64,000 nucleotides of DNA from Pyronema omphalodes (Eukaryota; Ascomycota; Pezizomycetes; Pezizales; Pyronemataceae): NCBI GenBank assembly GCA_024516155.1, contig JAJJXM010000024.1:248001-312000 (forward strand). The letters are read 5' to 3'. The position numbers and the translations under genes were made by a program. Under the pieces are notes generated by a model that saw only the letters and a list, made by a program, of their open reading frames with translations, did no database searches and was not told the DNA's origin. Shown one piece after another: positions 52,042 through 64,000 of this stretch (positions are counted from its first letter, which is position 1; each line of letters starts with the position of its first letter).

Positions 52042-54469
52042 TTTCGAGGTGATGGATGGTTTGATGGTTATATGTGAATTGTCGAATGTGATTTGTTTGT
52101 AGAATCGATCGTCGTCGAGGAACTTTGATGATGATGAAATATTATACTAGCGGGAGGCGGCAACAAGTGACAGAGGCGAGGTTTTGATGCGACTCGAGGG
52201 TGTGCTGGGTGACTTGGTGGTTTTATTTGAGAGATCGATGAGCGATCCGTGGGTTGCTCACCCTCTGTGCGACAAAAGATTTGTTCAGCTGCGGCTGCTG
52301 CACGCGAACTTAGCTTCTGGTTGGTGCAACGTGGAATAGAAAAATGTCTTACGCACTGCGCACACCTCGATCTCGAAATAACCATTTCTGGGGGGAAGGA
52401 TGGGGAATGGCCCTTGACTTTGGATATATTCATCTCCACCAAACGTGGTTTGTATTTGTTCCGTCTCCACAAAATGTGGTAAATATATCTCGTTGTGTAA
52501 CCGTTTTGACGGGGATTGTGACTATTGCAAGCGCCGTTGAAAGCCACATACTGTGACTTCAGCCAGTTCCCCTCCCCGCCTCAAGTTTCTCCAGATTTCG
52601 TCCGTCCGCATCCGGATACGAGTGGTGCATGGTCGGCTCCAATCGCGCGCGACTTACGCGTACCCTGGCGACGTCACAAAGCAGCATGTGTCAAACAACA
52701 TGAAACGTAGATGATTTCAAAACGTCCAACAAATGGTGAACCGCCAGAGATTCCGTCGTCGCGCCAGACAAGAAGATTTATTTTTCTGAGTGAAACTGGG
52801 TTTCCATCCCCTATGGATGATTCGGAAATGTTCTGCCGCATAATTCTAGTTGGAGGGTTGACGTCCGAGGGTTGTCGGCTTACGGACGAAAGAAGCTCGT
52901 CTCGATTGGGCTGGACAAGCGATTGGTTCGAAGCCGCGCCGTTTTGTGTGCTTCTGGAGCTGCAGCGTGTCCTACGCCCGTGCACAGCGCTGGAATGAAC
53001 CGTCGTCGATGGACATGGTCGAGGTTCGGGTGAGAAGAACATTGTTCATCGCTATCGAGTAACGGAATCGCATGGAATATTCGAAATCAGAGGTACGTAT
53101 CGATTTGTCGAGTTGAAGCTGTTACATCGCAGAGCTTCCCGTAGGTTTGGTGTTCGTGGGCGGCACACTCATCCTAGCACTAGGACAGCCCAAGCAAAGG
53201 AGTCTTTCCGCCAAGACATCGAGTGCTTTTATGTGCTTATCTGCGCTCAAGCCTCGATGATCTTCGGCTCAAGCCAGCACTATGTTTCCCGAGAGATAAA
53301 TCCCTATTCTTCTTGATCGGTGGCTGGTAATTGTACGTACCGGCTTAATCGGCCCTGATGATCTTAACTTATGATGGTAGTGCATCCTCAGTCAGTCAGC
53401 CTTGATGGAGAAGGTTGAAACAGCGATGGGGAGCAGTTGTGATGGGGGTTGAATATCTAATTATCAATCAGCATCAACAACTACCCGCTTATGTACTCAG
53501 AATCTGGATCAGAAACATACATAACACGATTCCGGGAACAGGGGTAGTATTGCATACCCCATGTGGTCATAAGTACGATTGAAAACATCGCCGATTCTGT
53601 CGACGAACGTATGAAGGCAGAACTTGCTAAGTATTTTTTTCTCCATTAATAAATGGCTGGCGATGAATTATACGCGTAGATCTACATAGCGAATGTCTAA
53701 CCGCAGCCACCACCGCCACGTGAGGTGCGAGCAACAGCCGCTGATCTCGACTGTAGCAAGTCTCCAAATAGACATCTTCCAGCACGGATAAATATGTCTG
53801 AGCACTCAACAAATTCCAGTGGCTGTTTATAATTTCTTTGTTACTTTCTCTTTCAAGTACAGACTAAAAGGCTGGGTTGGTGTTGATCATCCAAGGTTAC
53901 TGGTTGTTGCTATGCGCAGTCGCTAAGTATCAACGAAGAATTAGTGAAGGATAATGGCTGATATCAAATGACTGCATTGAATATAAGTATATGGGGATTC
54001 CGATAATCGATTCGTCGGGATTAACGATTACGAGAGCTGATAATTGGTGCCAAAATATGGATTAACGTGGTAAAGGTGGAAGTTGTATTGAGATACTATG
54101 AAGGGAGACGAAAATACAGCAAGAATCAGAACAGTCAAACATTGGGCGGTTGGGACTGTTGAAATGATATCAAGTCTTTGGATATAAGTTTTCAAGATAA
54201 TACAGCACATTATAAAAGAATTGGAATCTAGATATTATTAGTTTTTCATATTTTGCAGTCACGGTAATTATGTAATTATCGTCTAACCTTTCTAGTTTGA
54301 TCACACAAAACGTTCTCCACCATCAACAATCACCACCAATACGCTCCATCTCTCAACATTATCCAAAACCTATGAAAGTTGCTTCCCCCAGCAACCATAT
54401 TCCATTTTCTATCTGTCTCAAACTATCATCACCGAGTTTTCCTCTACTACAACATATCCCCGCCAAATA
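52042..54469. other. Intergenic, weak ORFs
   Basis: Promoter of the GPI protein gene, then several 60-95-codon frames on both strands (for example plus 52711-52998, ATG start) without domains. Nothing reliable. Confidence 0.4.
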
Positions 54470-55335
54470 ATGCCACTTACCTGCTGCTGCCTCGGTATCC
54501 GCTCCCACATCCTCGAACCCAGTCTCGTACAACCCCCCATCGCACCCCGCTGTTTGATACTTGGTCCTAGCGGTTCTAGCAAAACCACCTTTCTCTACCG
54601 TCTCAAAAACAACGAATACACCCCTACTGAACCTACCATTGGTGTCAACAGTAATCTTTCCATCCCCTTTCAAAAAACAAAAAAACTTTCCCAGCTAATA
54701 AATAACAAGTCGAGGAACTCGAAGTCACGAGAAAAACCTCTCTAGTATTCTCCGACATCGGCAGCAGTGACCGCCGAGAAGTACGACTCCATTTCCTCCA
54801 CTCAGTCCCGATACAAGATCTCAGCATTCTATATTTCGTCGACGCAAGTGCACCTAGCGAAACATTACCAACCGTATTGGAAGATTTAGTTTACCATGTA
54901 ACATATGCCAGAAATCGTACTGGAGGAAAAGGGACGAAATATATTGGTATTGTGTTGAATAAACAGGATTTGATAGGTCCTAGAGATAGAGCTTATTTGG
55001 TACAGGAGTTAAAGACTGAGGTTGATAAGGTGATGCATATGGTTATGAAGGAACAGATAAAGGGAAATAGGAATGAGAAGGATAGCATGTTGTGGGAGGT
55101 GCTGGATGGGGGGAAGATGGGCATTAGTGCGAAGAATGGCGAGGGGGTTAAGGAGGTGTTCAATAAGGTCGCAAAGGCTGTCTTTGAGGTCGAGGAGAAA
55201 TATCAACCGAGGATACTGGAGACGGTGAAACATGGGCATACGGGTGGACATAGTGGACATAGTGGACATAGTGGACATAGCGGACATAGTGGACTGCTGG
55301 GTGCTGTGGCTGGGCATAGTGCGGTGGTGGCGTAA
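54470..55335 (+). CDS. Divergent Arf/Arl-like small GTPase with GHS-repeat tail (268 aa)
   Basis: Exon 1 54470-54650, exon 2 54710-55335; intron GTAATC, CTAAT branch site, ACAAG acceptor, phase consistent. The P-loop reads GPSGSSKTT, where canonical Arf has GxxxxGKT, so the Gly before Lys is Ser. Switch I PTIGVN(I/V)EE is Arf-like. The G3 motif reads DIGSSDRRE in place of DxGGQ, so the catalytic Gln is absent. G4 NKQD and G5 SAK are canonical. The N-terminus starts MPLTCCC, without the myristoylated Gly2 but with possible palmitoylation cysteines. The C-terminus adds (GHS)5. Reduced or altered GTP hydrolysis is plausible. Probable membrane-trafficking role by family. Confidence 0.75.
55246..55290 (+). 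repeat. 9 bp tandem repeat (five units) coding Gly-His-Ser
   Basis: GGACATAGT x5 with one C/T variant, in frame at the C-terminus of the Arf-like gene. Confidence 0.9.
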
Positions 55336-55997
55336 GGAGATGATGCTGGGGAAGGGTTTGGAGTTGTTTATTGATTGTTGGTGTAGGTAGGGTTTTTGTT
55401 TATTCATTTAGGATTGCATTTTGGGGCGGGGTTTTTGTGTAGAAAATATTTGGGAATATATTACGTTGATATTGGGAAAATTCGGTCTTGCTCCGCTACT
55501 GATCACCTAAAATACCGCATCATAGTAGATATGAACTATGTAATCACATTTTCTCACTCGTCTTTGAAAAGCCGCGAAGCGAGTGGGACGAGCGGAACGT
55601 TTTAGCACGGGCCTTCTGAAACATATTGCTTGGAAATTGAGTGTTGTTTGAGTTGCGCAAAGCATTTCCCTTAGCTACAACTTATCCCAGTATAAATATG
55701 CATGCGTGTACTCTATTGATGAGTGATTGGCCATGTGCCAAGCTGGTGCGGTCAATTCTTCGCCGTGATTCTGCCGCAGCGGCTGGCGTGAGAATCAGCA
55801 TGGGTGATTACGCCAAGTATCGCTTTTTCAGATTGGAATAGCGTAGAATGGTATCTTAATTGAGAGTTGCGAAGAGATGCAATACAAACTTCCTCCACCA
55901 CGGCCTCTCTCCACTCGTTTGACAACAACCAAAATTTCGACCACCTTTTGGACACTCACGTCATTTTGGAAGACAATTGTTCCATTGCACACTACTG
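55336..55997. other. Intergenic
   Basis: 3' flank of the GTPase and 5' flank of the next gene. Only short random frames. Confidence 0.4.
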
Positions 55998-58591
55998 ATG
56001 CTTGCGGAAATTCATGAAATCGATGAGAGTCCTTCAACTGTTCAGCTACTCGTTGAGGCGTTTCACTACTCGTCTTTGCCGAATACCCCGGATCGGTATA
56101 CTTTACAACACTGCAGTTTTCTTTTGGGCCACTTTGAATCACTACTTTATCAGCTGTATAGAGATGAGTTTGCGGTTCCATCGATCATCAAGGTTATAGA
56201 CTTCAGTATTAATCGCCTGCGCAACCAAATCAATGCTCTCACTCAGACGAGCTATGATTACCGCAGAGGTGAATTCACTACTCCCCTATCCATAGTTGTC
56301 AATACTGACCAAAACTATAGCCGATCAACCGTATAATTCGGGAGCTCTACGCCTATCAATAAATGAGGGTAATCAATCGTTTGATATTCCGTGGTACAAC
56401 CGGCCAGCCGTGTCGGTGACAGTGGACATACCTGCCTACCTTCAAACCGCATGGCACTCCAGAATTATTACCTACCGGATATTCGTAATGGCTTTAGCTC
56501 GCGCTCTCGAAAGTACCAATCACCATATGAACGCGGATGATCTTTCCTTTATCCTATGGATCGCCGACTCGATTACCCGCTTTCCTGGGGTCTTAGAAGG
56601 TCTCGAAACGGGCTCTGAGAATCAGTCGTATAGATCAGTACTTATAGGTCTGATGATGTCAGCTATGAAAATACCACTACTTCCGCCTGTTACGAACCTG
56701 AGGAAGGAGTGTTTATTGCTCCGGGCAATTGCATCGATTACGGAACTATTGGATGCCGATGTTTCGGATGATAATGGTACCATTACCATTCGTCAGTATC
56801 TGAATGCTTTGGATACTATACTTTCGTTCGACATTAAAATTTGGGACAACGGCCGTCTAGAACAATTGTCGGATCTAGCAGCAGTCATTCATCGAACATT
56901 AATTGATTATTATGGCTTTCCTGATGGTATTGACAAAAGACAGTCGGACGACGGAGGCACCGAAATCGCGCCCAGTATTCGACTTGTAGCGCGGGAAATT
57001 CAACCACTATCAGAAGGCACTTTGGACGGTGATTCTGTGGGTTCCAATGGGGATAACAATTCGCGGATATCATCTCACGACGATGTGATATCGGGCCGGC
57101 ATTTTGGTTTCATATTGCTTGCGTTGGATAAAGACGTATGCAATTTATTGTTGCACTTCGGCAATTCCCATGAATTATCTAGTGTGGACCTAAGGATACT
57201 AAGACTCCGTGAAGCACTGGAAACGATTATCGGCCATGATGTTGACCACTATATCCTTGGTTGCATTGACAACCAGCTGAAAATACTAATGTTACCCTTT
57301 GATAATCGGAAAGAATCTTCAACGGTAAAAATCAATGGCTTGGATTGGAATACTATGAGCGCCAGAGTAAACCATATAACATCATCACAGCAGGAAGCCC
57401 TTCGATCATCGTTACCACACAGTTTGAAGATTTTGCGGAAGGTCGATCTTCAGTTACTTTCCAACGAAGCTGGCGTTAGCATGATTTCTGCATATATTTA
57501 CTTTCGTGTCCTTGGGAAAGTTTGCCGAAGGGAGGAAAACTGGAGGGAGCCCTACAGAAATCCATTCGAAGAAATCGCAAGGCAATGTATTCCGCAACTC
57601 CGGCCGGAAGAGTTGTTCCAGTACTTGAATGCTCAAACATATGCAACAACCACTGAAGGGGAACTAAGTGAAATATTAGAACATTTAGCGAAATGCCGGA
57701 GTGCCATGCCAGAGCTTATGTTTGATGCAATCCTTAGAGAGGTGATTCGATTGAACCGTTTATATCGCAGAATGGATCGTCCGATGCCTGAAAACATACC
57801 GACATATAACCAACGGCCGCCCTCGGAATCCTCCGATAATTCGTTCAGTTTTGAAGGATCACCGTCATCTTCGGTTGGTAGTGAGCCACCATCGGTAGAA
57901 TTATTCACTGGTAACTTCTATACTGGAATCACTATGCCACCATCATTGATGGGGGTGTCGACACCGCGTGTGACTCGCGTCTCTGGACCACTTATTGAAG
58001 CACGCTTGGAGCAAGAAACATTTAGTTCGGAACAAGAGTCGCATCTTTATGAAAATGACGGGCCAACTGTGGATCCAGTTGCCTTGGGAAATTTATCGAT
58101 GTGGCAGGATCAAATTAATTCACAACCTGCGAGATACAGTGACGAAACACTGACACACCGGGTTGAAACATTCCACTGGCTGTGGAGGGATTTTGACAAT
58201 CAGCTTTCGGCCGTTGAAAAACGGGACATCCTGGCAGATGTTCTTCTTGCGGTCACACAAGATAGGTATAATGATATGCCCCTGGTGAATTTTAAATACG
58301 GCTTTATGAATATGAGAAATGATAAAGTTGGCACTAGTGTATTGGTATTGTAAGTACCCCTCTGCCAGTGGTTAGAAGGTTAGAATAATTTCTAATACAT
58401 TATATAGCATCGTGCTTACTACTGTTGATGAACCTCTCCCGGATAACACTGCGGAAGCATTTGCTGCATATCGTGATCGTTTACGAATGATGGCTAGAAT
58501 TGGTAAGCCAGATTCCGAAAAGCTTCAGATGGCACAGAGGGCTACTTTGCCTGGATCTCAAGTGAGCCGTTGTTATGAGAGCTGGAGCTGA
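55998..58591 (+). CDS. Unrecognised 827-aa fungal protein (three exons)
   Basis: Exons 55998-56268, 56321-58349, 58408-58591. Intron 1 has GTGAAT, CTGAC and TATAG; intron 2 has GTAAGT and ATATAG. All phases agree. No transmembrane segment, signal peptide or catalytic motif recognised. Much of the protein is helical (repeated Leu-rich stretches such as AIASITELLDADV and LRLREALETIIGHDV). A disordered Ser/Pro-rich segment lies at about 575-640. It ends LPGSQVSRCYESWS. A further upstream exon cannot be excluded because the frame is open a little 5' of the chosen ATG. Confidence 0.7.
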
Positions 58592-59980
58592 GGGTTGGAA
58601 TTTTGGAAATGTTTGGCTTTTGGATTAAGTTTTGTTGATATGGATTATAAGAGTTGATTGAGGTTAAAGATACCAGCTTATTGCTGATAAAAGTTGGCTA
58701 ATAATGTAATAAAAGATGATACATGAGGTATACATATAATAAATAAAAGTTCAAGGTTGCTTTATGATATCGTACATGGCGGGTGGTGGATGTGCAAGCG
58801 TAGTTTTGATGTTTTTGACCTTTTAATTTTTCTGCTATTGACAATGAAACTATTGCAGCGAAGAATGCTGGGGCAGTAGTCAATCGGTATGTGATCAGGA
58901 TGACTAAATCATGTCCCTACACGGAAGTATCGGTGTGCATATATCGATCATTTAATCAATGGTATCACTAACGGTGGCTCGCGATGGGTTCCCATAATCC
59001 GCCTTAAATTCAAAAAGCCATGGTTGTGGTGAGTATGATGACTTCCCATGATACATCACCTTTCTCTTAAATCTGGGGAATGATGTTACTGGACTGATAT
59101 TACTACGTGTTCAAGTGAGTAATGAAATTTTCGATGGCTTATGATATTGCGTATTATAACACGCATGTCGCTGCTGCCTAGACGTCGTTGTCACACCGGA
59201 TGTCTTATCGAACAAGGGTGGGACGGGGGTCGCCGGGTCGGTGTCTCGTTTATCCTGCCTTCGCCTTCGCTTTCCCCGGTTAATTACGTGTGCCATCGAT
59301 CTTTTTAAGCTTAATTCGACATCTAGCTGGAGGGAGGGAGTCACCTTCCTCAGCTTGAAACTTGTGAATTGAATCAACCGAGTCGCTTACGAACGCTGTG
59401 CTATCGCGTCACAACTGTTTCTCTCATTTCAGGTAAACCTAATAACGTTGACTAGCGTTCTTTTGGAAGCTTCTGGTTCTCTACATATGATGCTGTACGC
59501 GCATGCTATACGCGCATACGCTACACGCTGAGGACGTAATGCACTGTGCGGAATAACGCGTATTTTGGTGCGTGAAGAAGTTTGGATTTGGATTTGTAAT
59601 GGAGGTAGCATGTGGATTTATAATGTATACATACGCGTGTTGAGTGTTGAGTTGCGTTGTGATGGTGCATAAGATTCATAAGATTCATAAGACGAGAAAG
59701 ATGAGAAAGATGCCAACTGGATATAAATCATGGTATTTCTATTTTCTATTGCTGGAACTGTCGGCGCGGCTTGAACACTCTTCTTGCTCTACTCTCGGCT
59801 GATTCTATCGCAAGCTTGCTTTTGGATACGCGGATTCTTTCGAAACCTTGAAACCCCAGGAAAAAAACGAGAAATATCATAAGCTGGTCAGTACTGGAAC
59901 CTCATAACTTTCAGTCTTTATGTTCTGTTCCATGAGTGACTAAAATCCCCATCCCCAGTATCACAGTTTCAATACTACAA

Positions 59981-60205
59981 ATGACACCATCATCAACCCC
60001 ACCAAACCCACCATCACCACCACTGCTCCCACCGTTCCAACTCTACACCATAACTACAAAGCCACTACCACCCCAAACGCAACCGCAACCACAACTAGAA
60101 ACACCACGTTACCATCGCCTCCCTACCCCGGATCTTGAGGAGTTACCGGGGGTTATGTTTCATCCACTGGATTTGGGATACATAAATCCATCGAAGAAGT
60201 CATAA
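59981..60205 (+). CDS. Hypothetical 74-aa Pro-rich ORF
   Basis: ATG at 59981. Ser/Pro/Gln-rich with a less repetitive tail, LPTPDLEELPGVMFHPLDLGY, that looks more protein-like. May be a final exon. No function recognised. Confidence 0.25.
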   Translation: MTPSSTPPNPPSPPLLPPFQLYTITTKPLPPQTQPQPQLETPRYHRLPTPDLEELPGVMFHPLDLGYINPSKKS

Positions 60206-60212
60206 TGAACTT

Positions 60213-60246
60213 TGTGTCTGTGTCTGTGTCTGTGTCTGTGTCTGTT
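60213..60246 (+). repeat. TGTGTC hexanucleotide microsatellite
   Basis: Between five and six tandem units. Confidence 0.9.
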
Positions 60247-60588
60247 TATCAATCACAACCACAGCAATAACCCACAACCACAACCACAGCAACAGCAACA
60301 GCAATAACCCACAACCACAACCACAACCACAACCACAGCCATCGCTTCAGTTACGGTTACGGATCCAGCTGCTTATTCGATGAAGCATCATCTCTACGGC
60401 AGGGCGCTATAACAATACGGCTTCTCTTACATCAACCGAGGAAACAGAAGTCATCACCCGGTTTAAGAAGTCATCACCCGGTATATTTGGAGTTATTTGG
60501 AGTGACCCAACATCCCGGATTCCGGGTACGAAGCGAATATGTTTGATGAAAGCTGATGTTTTTTTGGGCGGCGGGTTGCGTTCGGATT

Positions 60589-60616
60589 AAGTTGCGTTGC
60601 GTTGCGTTGCGTTGAT
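60589..60616 (+). repeat. GTTGC pentanucleotide microsatellite
   Basis: Five tandem units ending in GTTGATGG. Confidence 0.85.
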
Positions 60617-61548
60617 GGGGTAGCTATAGGAACAGGGTTTGGGGGAGCTGTAGTAACAGCATAACAGGGATTAAGGATGTGTGGAGTCTGGACAGGGGAA
60701 GCTTTGTATAGTAACAGGGATAGAGCTGGTGGCAGGGATACATATGTAGAAGCAGGGGAAGCTTGGTACAGGGGGTAGGGATGTGGGATTGATTGGGTTG
60801 CGATTGGGGATTGGGGATTGGGATTGGGATTGGGATTAACGGTCGGTGGTTACTGGTGCTGGTATTGAATCATACATAGAAAACCATGCCGGTAACGACC
60901 ATGAAATATCGACAATGGAAATATCGAAGATGAAAATAACATGGATCAAATATAGTGTAGCAATAGATGATAGATAAATCTCTGTGCGGTTGAATATTGC
61001 TTGGGTGGAAGGCCGCTTGCTTGGGTTGAAGATTGCTTTTGATTAAAGATTATTTTAGTGATTTATGGAATGAATTCTAATGACAGCAGCAATGATGATG
61101 ATTATTTACTTTTACTTATGGTTTAATGTAAGTCGGTTTAAGCTTAACAGCGGAAATTAGTAATCGAAATCCACGCTTGTCACTTGGGCTCGGTGTGAGC
61201 TGCGTTGATGGGGATTAAGCTTTAGAGATTTTGAGTTTATTTGTGTATACATGCTGCTGGAAACTTGATTATTAAATATGTACCTATTAAACATCCGACG
61301 ATCTGTTGCTCTCCGCTGTTCATTATATCGGTTATTCGATCACCATATCAACAACCACCTCAACATCGACGATCACCACCACGCATCAATCACCAGTAAC
61401 TTTTTTGCACCAAGAACTTCAATAAAAAGTACCACCAATAAGCGATATTAATAAAATTAAATTTTAAATACTACGATAATATCCTCCTCTGATCCTCGCT
61501 ACAATTCCTCCTAAAATCCCTCTTCCTATCCAAAAAATCCCGTGGAAT

Positions 61549-61899
61549 CTACTGGATAGCCTTGTTGCACTGAGCACGCTCAGGGTAGTCACACCAGTTC
61601 TGACGGATGTCGAAGTGGAGTCCCTGGGGACAGGCAATCTTGACAGGTCCGGAACGGTCACACTTGTAGAAAACAGTGCAGTCGTAGGCATCCTCGAGGA
61701 GCCAGTGAGCGTCGTCACGCCACTCGGGGCAGCTGTAAGATATGTTAGAAAATGTTTCAAGAATATCTATCTGGCCATTGTAGATAGATGATTATATCAT
61801 AGAGTCAACTTACGTTCCGACGGGAGAACGCTTCTCGACGGCGGCACCGAAGGCGGTGGCAGTGAGGGCGAGGATGGAAACAATGGCGGAGAACTGCAT
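61549..61899 (-). CDS. Secreted CBM14 chitin-binding protein (89 aa, Avr4-like architecture)
   Basis: Exon 1 61899-61814 and exon 2 61732-61549. The intron has GTAAGT, CTAAC and TTACAG, phase 2 to 2. Signal peptide residues 1-18, then a VEKR Kex2-type site. The mature protein is a single peritrophin-A/CBM14 domain with six cysteines at 30, 47, 53, 63, 76 and 84 (spacings 16, 5, 9, 12, 7) and the aromatic signature DCTVFYKC and LHFDIRQNWCDYP. Family members bind chitin; fungal examples such as Cladosporium fulvum Avr4 shield hyphal chitin from plant chitinases. That role here is inference from the domain alone. Confidence 0.9.
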
Positions 61900-63535
61900 T
61901 TTGATTTGTAGTTGGTTGTTTTGAAAACGAGTGTGTTTGGTTGGAATGAGTGGAATGTGAGTTGATGAGGATATATTATTCCGGGAGAGATTTGGGGGGG
62001 TTATATACACGCCCTTCCAAGCACTGACCAAGAAGCCAGGAGAATTGCGCTCTGAATTTAGGTGGGCTTAGGAATGTGATAATCTCGTGATGGGATGTAT
62101 GACATGACCTGTGCTTTTTACTCCGCCGTGTTTTTCCGTTTCTCAACTCGCGTCTAAGCCATACCATCACAGTCATTTTCGTCGTGTCTAAGTTCTCCTA
62201 AGGCCCACATGTGCCCTGTGATAGCTCTTTGGTGGTTCAATATGTCCGGAGGTCCGAGATGAGGCCTGTGATCACCGACTCTCGGACCGCGAGTTCTAAC
62301 TGTGTTTACGCCATACGAAACATCGTTTCCTCTGGGCAGGCTAGGCGAGGCCCATTGCAATTAGAATCCCGGAATTGAAGATTTCTTCTGCGGAGCAATG
62401 CAGGGCGCGGGTACTGCCGTTATGGTGCAGGCGTCAAATCGAGTCGGATATGATCATCTCCGAGACCTAAAAAATGTACAGATGAGATGAGCTGTTACTT
62501 CAACAGAATCAGCACAGTCCGCAATTCGACAGTGTAAAATCGGATCACGGGTTTCTTACCGATGCTCCCATACCAAGATAATTTGCCGATTCTATACGTT
62601 GCCGAGTGCTGAGGTCGAAGCGTTGATAGGGTAAGACGATGCCGCGGTATGAAGCGTGAGGGAACGCGATGTGGGGATCACCAAACACGAAAGCTGTGTT
62701 AGATGCCGATACCCGAAACCTTCTGGAAAGATTGTACCGAGCTGCGCTATCTGTGAGGCTTGTCCCAACTAGGAGTATTCTAAGTATAACCTGGCTTAGC
62801 CATATGCAAGACCAGACGCTAAAGCTCATTGGTTTGAGCCCAACATGCATGCCTGACGAACCTAGCGTTAGCCTGCATATCGAGCTGCTGCGCGACGGGA
62901 CGGAAGCGAGGAGACAAAAAAGGGACGGTTCCGCTGAGCGTTCTGAATAAAACGGAAATCGGTTTGACGCATATGAGTAGTGTTGAGGTTGGGAAAGTAA
63001 AGGGACGAAGACGCGTGTCAGTGGCTTGATAACGGATTAATCCGTATGCTCCAAGCTCTGGAACCCAAGCCCGAGCCCAATGATTGAGACAAAAATGTAA
63101 CCGATAGCTTAGTAGTAATTGGTATATTATCGTGGCGGAGCCCGTGTGTTGATACTCAGTTATATAAATCTTCTTGGGTTCTTGGGATTTGACGTGTGTT
63201 ATAGGTATCGCCAGTAGGTAGGCTTGCGGACTGTAAAACGTGTAGGTTCTTGGCCGACTGCTGGATTTGGATCATGTCCCAGAAAACAAAACCTGCACAG
63301 ATAATTCCAAATTTAACTCAGTATATTTCAGCCATGAGCATACATGACCGTTTACTCAACAACGACTTTTCCTTTAACGCCGTATACCTAAACATGATCA
63401 TCCGCATAGTCCTAGTTGTACATCGTGAGATCGTATCCGCCTGAGCATCACGATCATCTCGTCTCACCTATCCTCAAGTACATACCCGCATCGAATATCA
63501 CCATTACCCATGCCTGTAGCTATCAGTAATCACTT
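61900..63535. other. Intergenic, weak ORFs
   Basis: CBM14 promoter followed by overlapping frames on opposite strands (minus 62850-62545, plus 62669-62950). The minus frame has an ATG and a plausible composition, but no domain is recognised. Confidence 0.35.
62545..62850 (-). CDS. Hypothetical 101-aa ORF
   Basis: ATG at 62850. N-terminal hydrophobic stretch CIWLSQVILRILLVGTSL, then a polar region. No recognised family. An overlapping plus-strand frame of similar length weakens the call. Confidence 0.2.
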   Translation of the reverse strand: MHVGLKPMSFSVWSCIWLSQVILRILLVGTSLTDSAARYNLSRRFRVSASNTAFVFGDPHIAFPHASYRGIVLPYQRFDLSTRQRIESANYLGMGASVRNP

Positions 63536-63880
63536 TCAGCTCTTTCCAGTTGATGTGCGTCTTGATGTAGGATATCCCTTCTTGGCTCTTGTGTGCCGAA
63601 AAGTCTTCTTCTTACCCCACGTTTCCTTCAGCTCAGCAAGGGTGAAAGGCTGGATCAGCCTACTCGGAACCTTCCCTGCGCCGATCGGTTTCGTAGGTTG
63701 GATGTCGCCAAAGGTATACATTCCGTAGGCGTAACAGAATACCGTCATCCAGTGCTTGCGAGGCGTCCACCAAGTCATCTTGCCGCGTGGTGAAATGCTG
63801 TGTGCGTCGGGTAACTGTAGGTACTGGAGTACGAGATGGCTTTCTTTGGTTGTATAGTTTCCGTCGTTGATGGGGAAATG
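63536..63880 (-). CDS. 3' exon of an unrecognised gene entering from the right
   Basis: The frame containing FPINDGNYTTKESH, then MTWWTPRKHWMTVFCYAYGMYTFGDI and a basic tail ending TSTGKS at 63536, is open from about 63880. TTAG acceptor-like sites lie just upstream and a CTAAC branch-like site near 63928, so the gene probably starts beyond 64000. No family recognised. The exact acceptor is unresolved. Confidence 0.4.
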   Translation of the reverse strand, partial: HFPINDGNYTTKESHLVLQYLQLPDAHSISPRGKMTWWTPRKHWMTVFCYAYGMYTFGDIQPTKPIGAGKVPSRLIQPFTLAELKETWGKKKTFRHTRAKKGYPTSRRTSTGKS

Positions 63881-64000
63881 ACTAAATGGCTAATAATGGC
63901 GTGGTCTGAAGGTATCCGTGATGTGGTTAGAGAGGATGAGAATGACCAACCAGCTCCAGGATGTCGCAAGGCTCAGCTGCAGCGAGAGTGGGTAAATCTG

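Larger units (their letters stand above)
58592..61548. other. Intergenic, microsatellite-rich
   Basis: Contains low-complexity tracts: (TGTGTC)n 60213-60246, ACAACC/ACAGCA runs 60255-60345, (GTTGC)n 60589-60616, GGGATT repeats near 60810-60838. One Pro/Gln-rich 74-codon ATG frame (59981-60205) is doubtful. No domain-bearing gene seen. Confidence 0.45.

Overview
The window looks like nuclear DNA of a filamentous ascomycete. The evidence is short introns (about 50-120 bp) with GTRNGT donors, CTAAC/CTGAC branch points and CAG/TAG acceptors, NACHT-ankyrin (NLR-like) genes, a Tad1-clade LINE, a Ty3 chromovirus, hAT elements and several small secreted cysteine-rich protein genes. Gene content suggests a Leotiomycete such as a Botrytis/Sclerotinia relative; that placement is inference. 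All splice models were read by eye, and each one given keeps phase from start to stop.

Left part (1-29.7 kb): two tandem NLR-like paralogues on the minus strand. NLR1 (14639 to beyond position 1) is HeLo-like/NACHT/ankyrin. Its last intron, about 118 bp originally, now spans 1129-13030 because a 5'-truncated Tad1 LINE inserted there and a complete 8.9 kb Ty3 chromovirus later inserted into the LINE. The exons and phases of NLR1 on both sides remain open. NLR2 (28615-24352) is an uninterrupted 8-exon paralogue (1,261 aa) with a SesB-like alpha/beta-hydrolase in place of the HeLo-like domain. Upstream non-coding DNA was duplicated with the genes. Between them lies a two-exon secreted six-cysteine protein (19512-19237).

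Middle part (30-42.6 kb): two paralogous three-exon cysteine-rich secreted proteins (30682-31284 and 32528-33178), an unrecognised nuclear-type protein (34446-36260), and a mobile-element patch. The patch holds a Tad1 3'-end scrap, an 1,106 bp internally deleted hAT with an 8 bp target duplication, a 764 bp GAGAC-rich hAT-like foldback element, and a 275 bp tandem duplication.

Right part (42.6-64 kb): a full-length Tad1 LINE (42658-48695) with a 15 bp target duplication and an intact APE-RT-RNase H ORF2. After it come a secreted protein whose hydrophobic tail is encoded by a 12 bp minisatellite, a predicted GPI-anchored cysteine-rich protein, a divergent Arf-like GTPase with a GHS-repeat tail, an unrecognised 827-aa protein, and an 89-aa secreted CBM14 (chitin-binding, Avr4-like architecture) protein. 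Intergenic stretches are AT-rich with microsatellites. I saw no rRNA, tRNA or CRISPR.

Overall this is an accessory-type region combining NLR-type self/non-self genes, candidate secreted effectors and young nested transposons.
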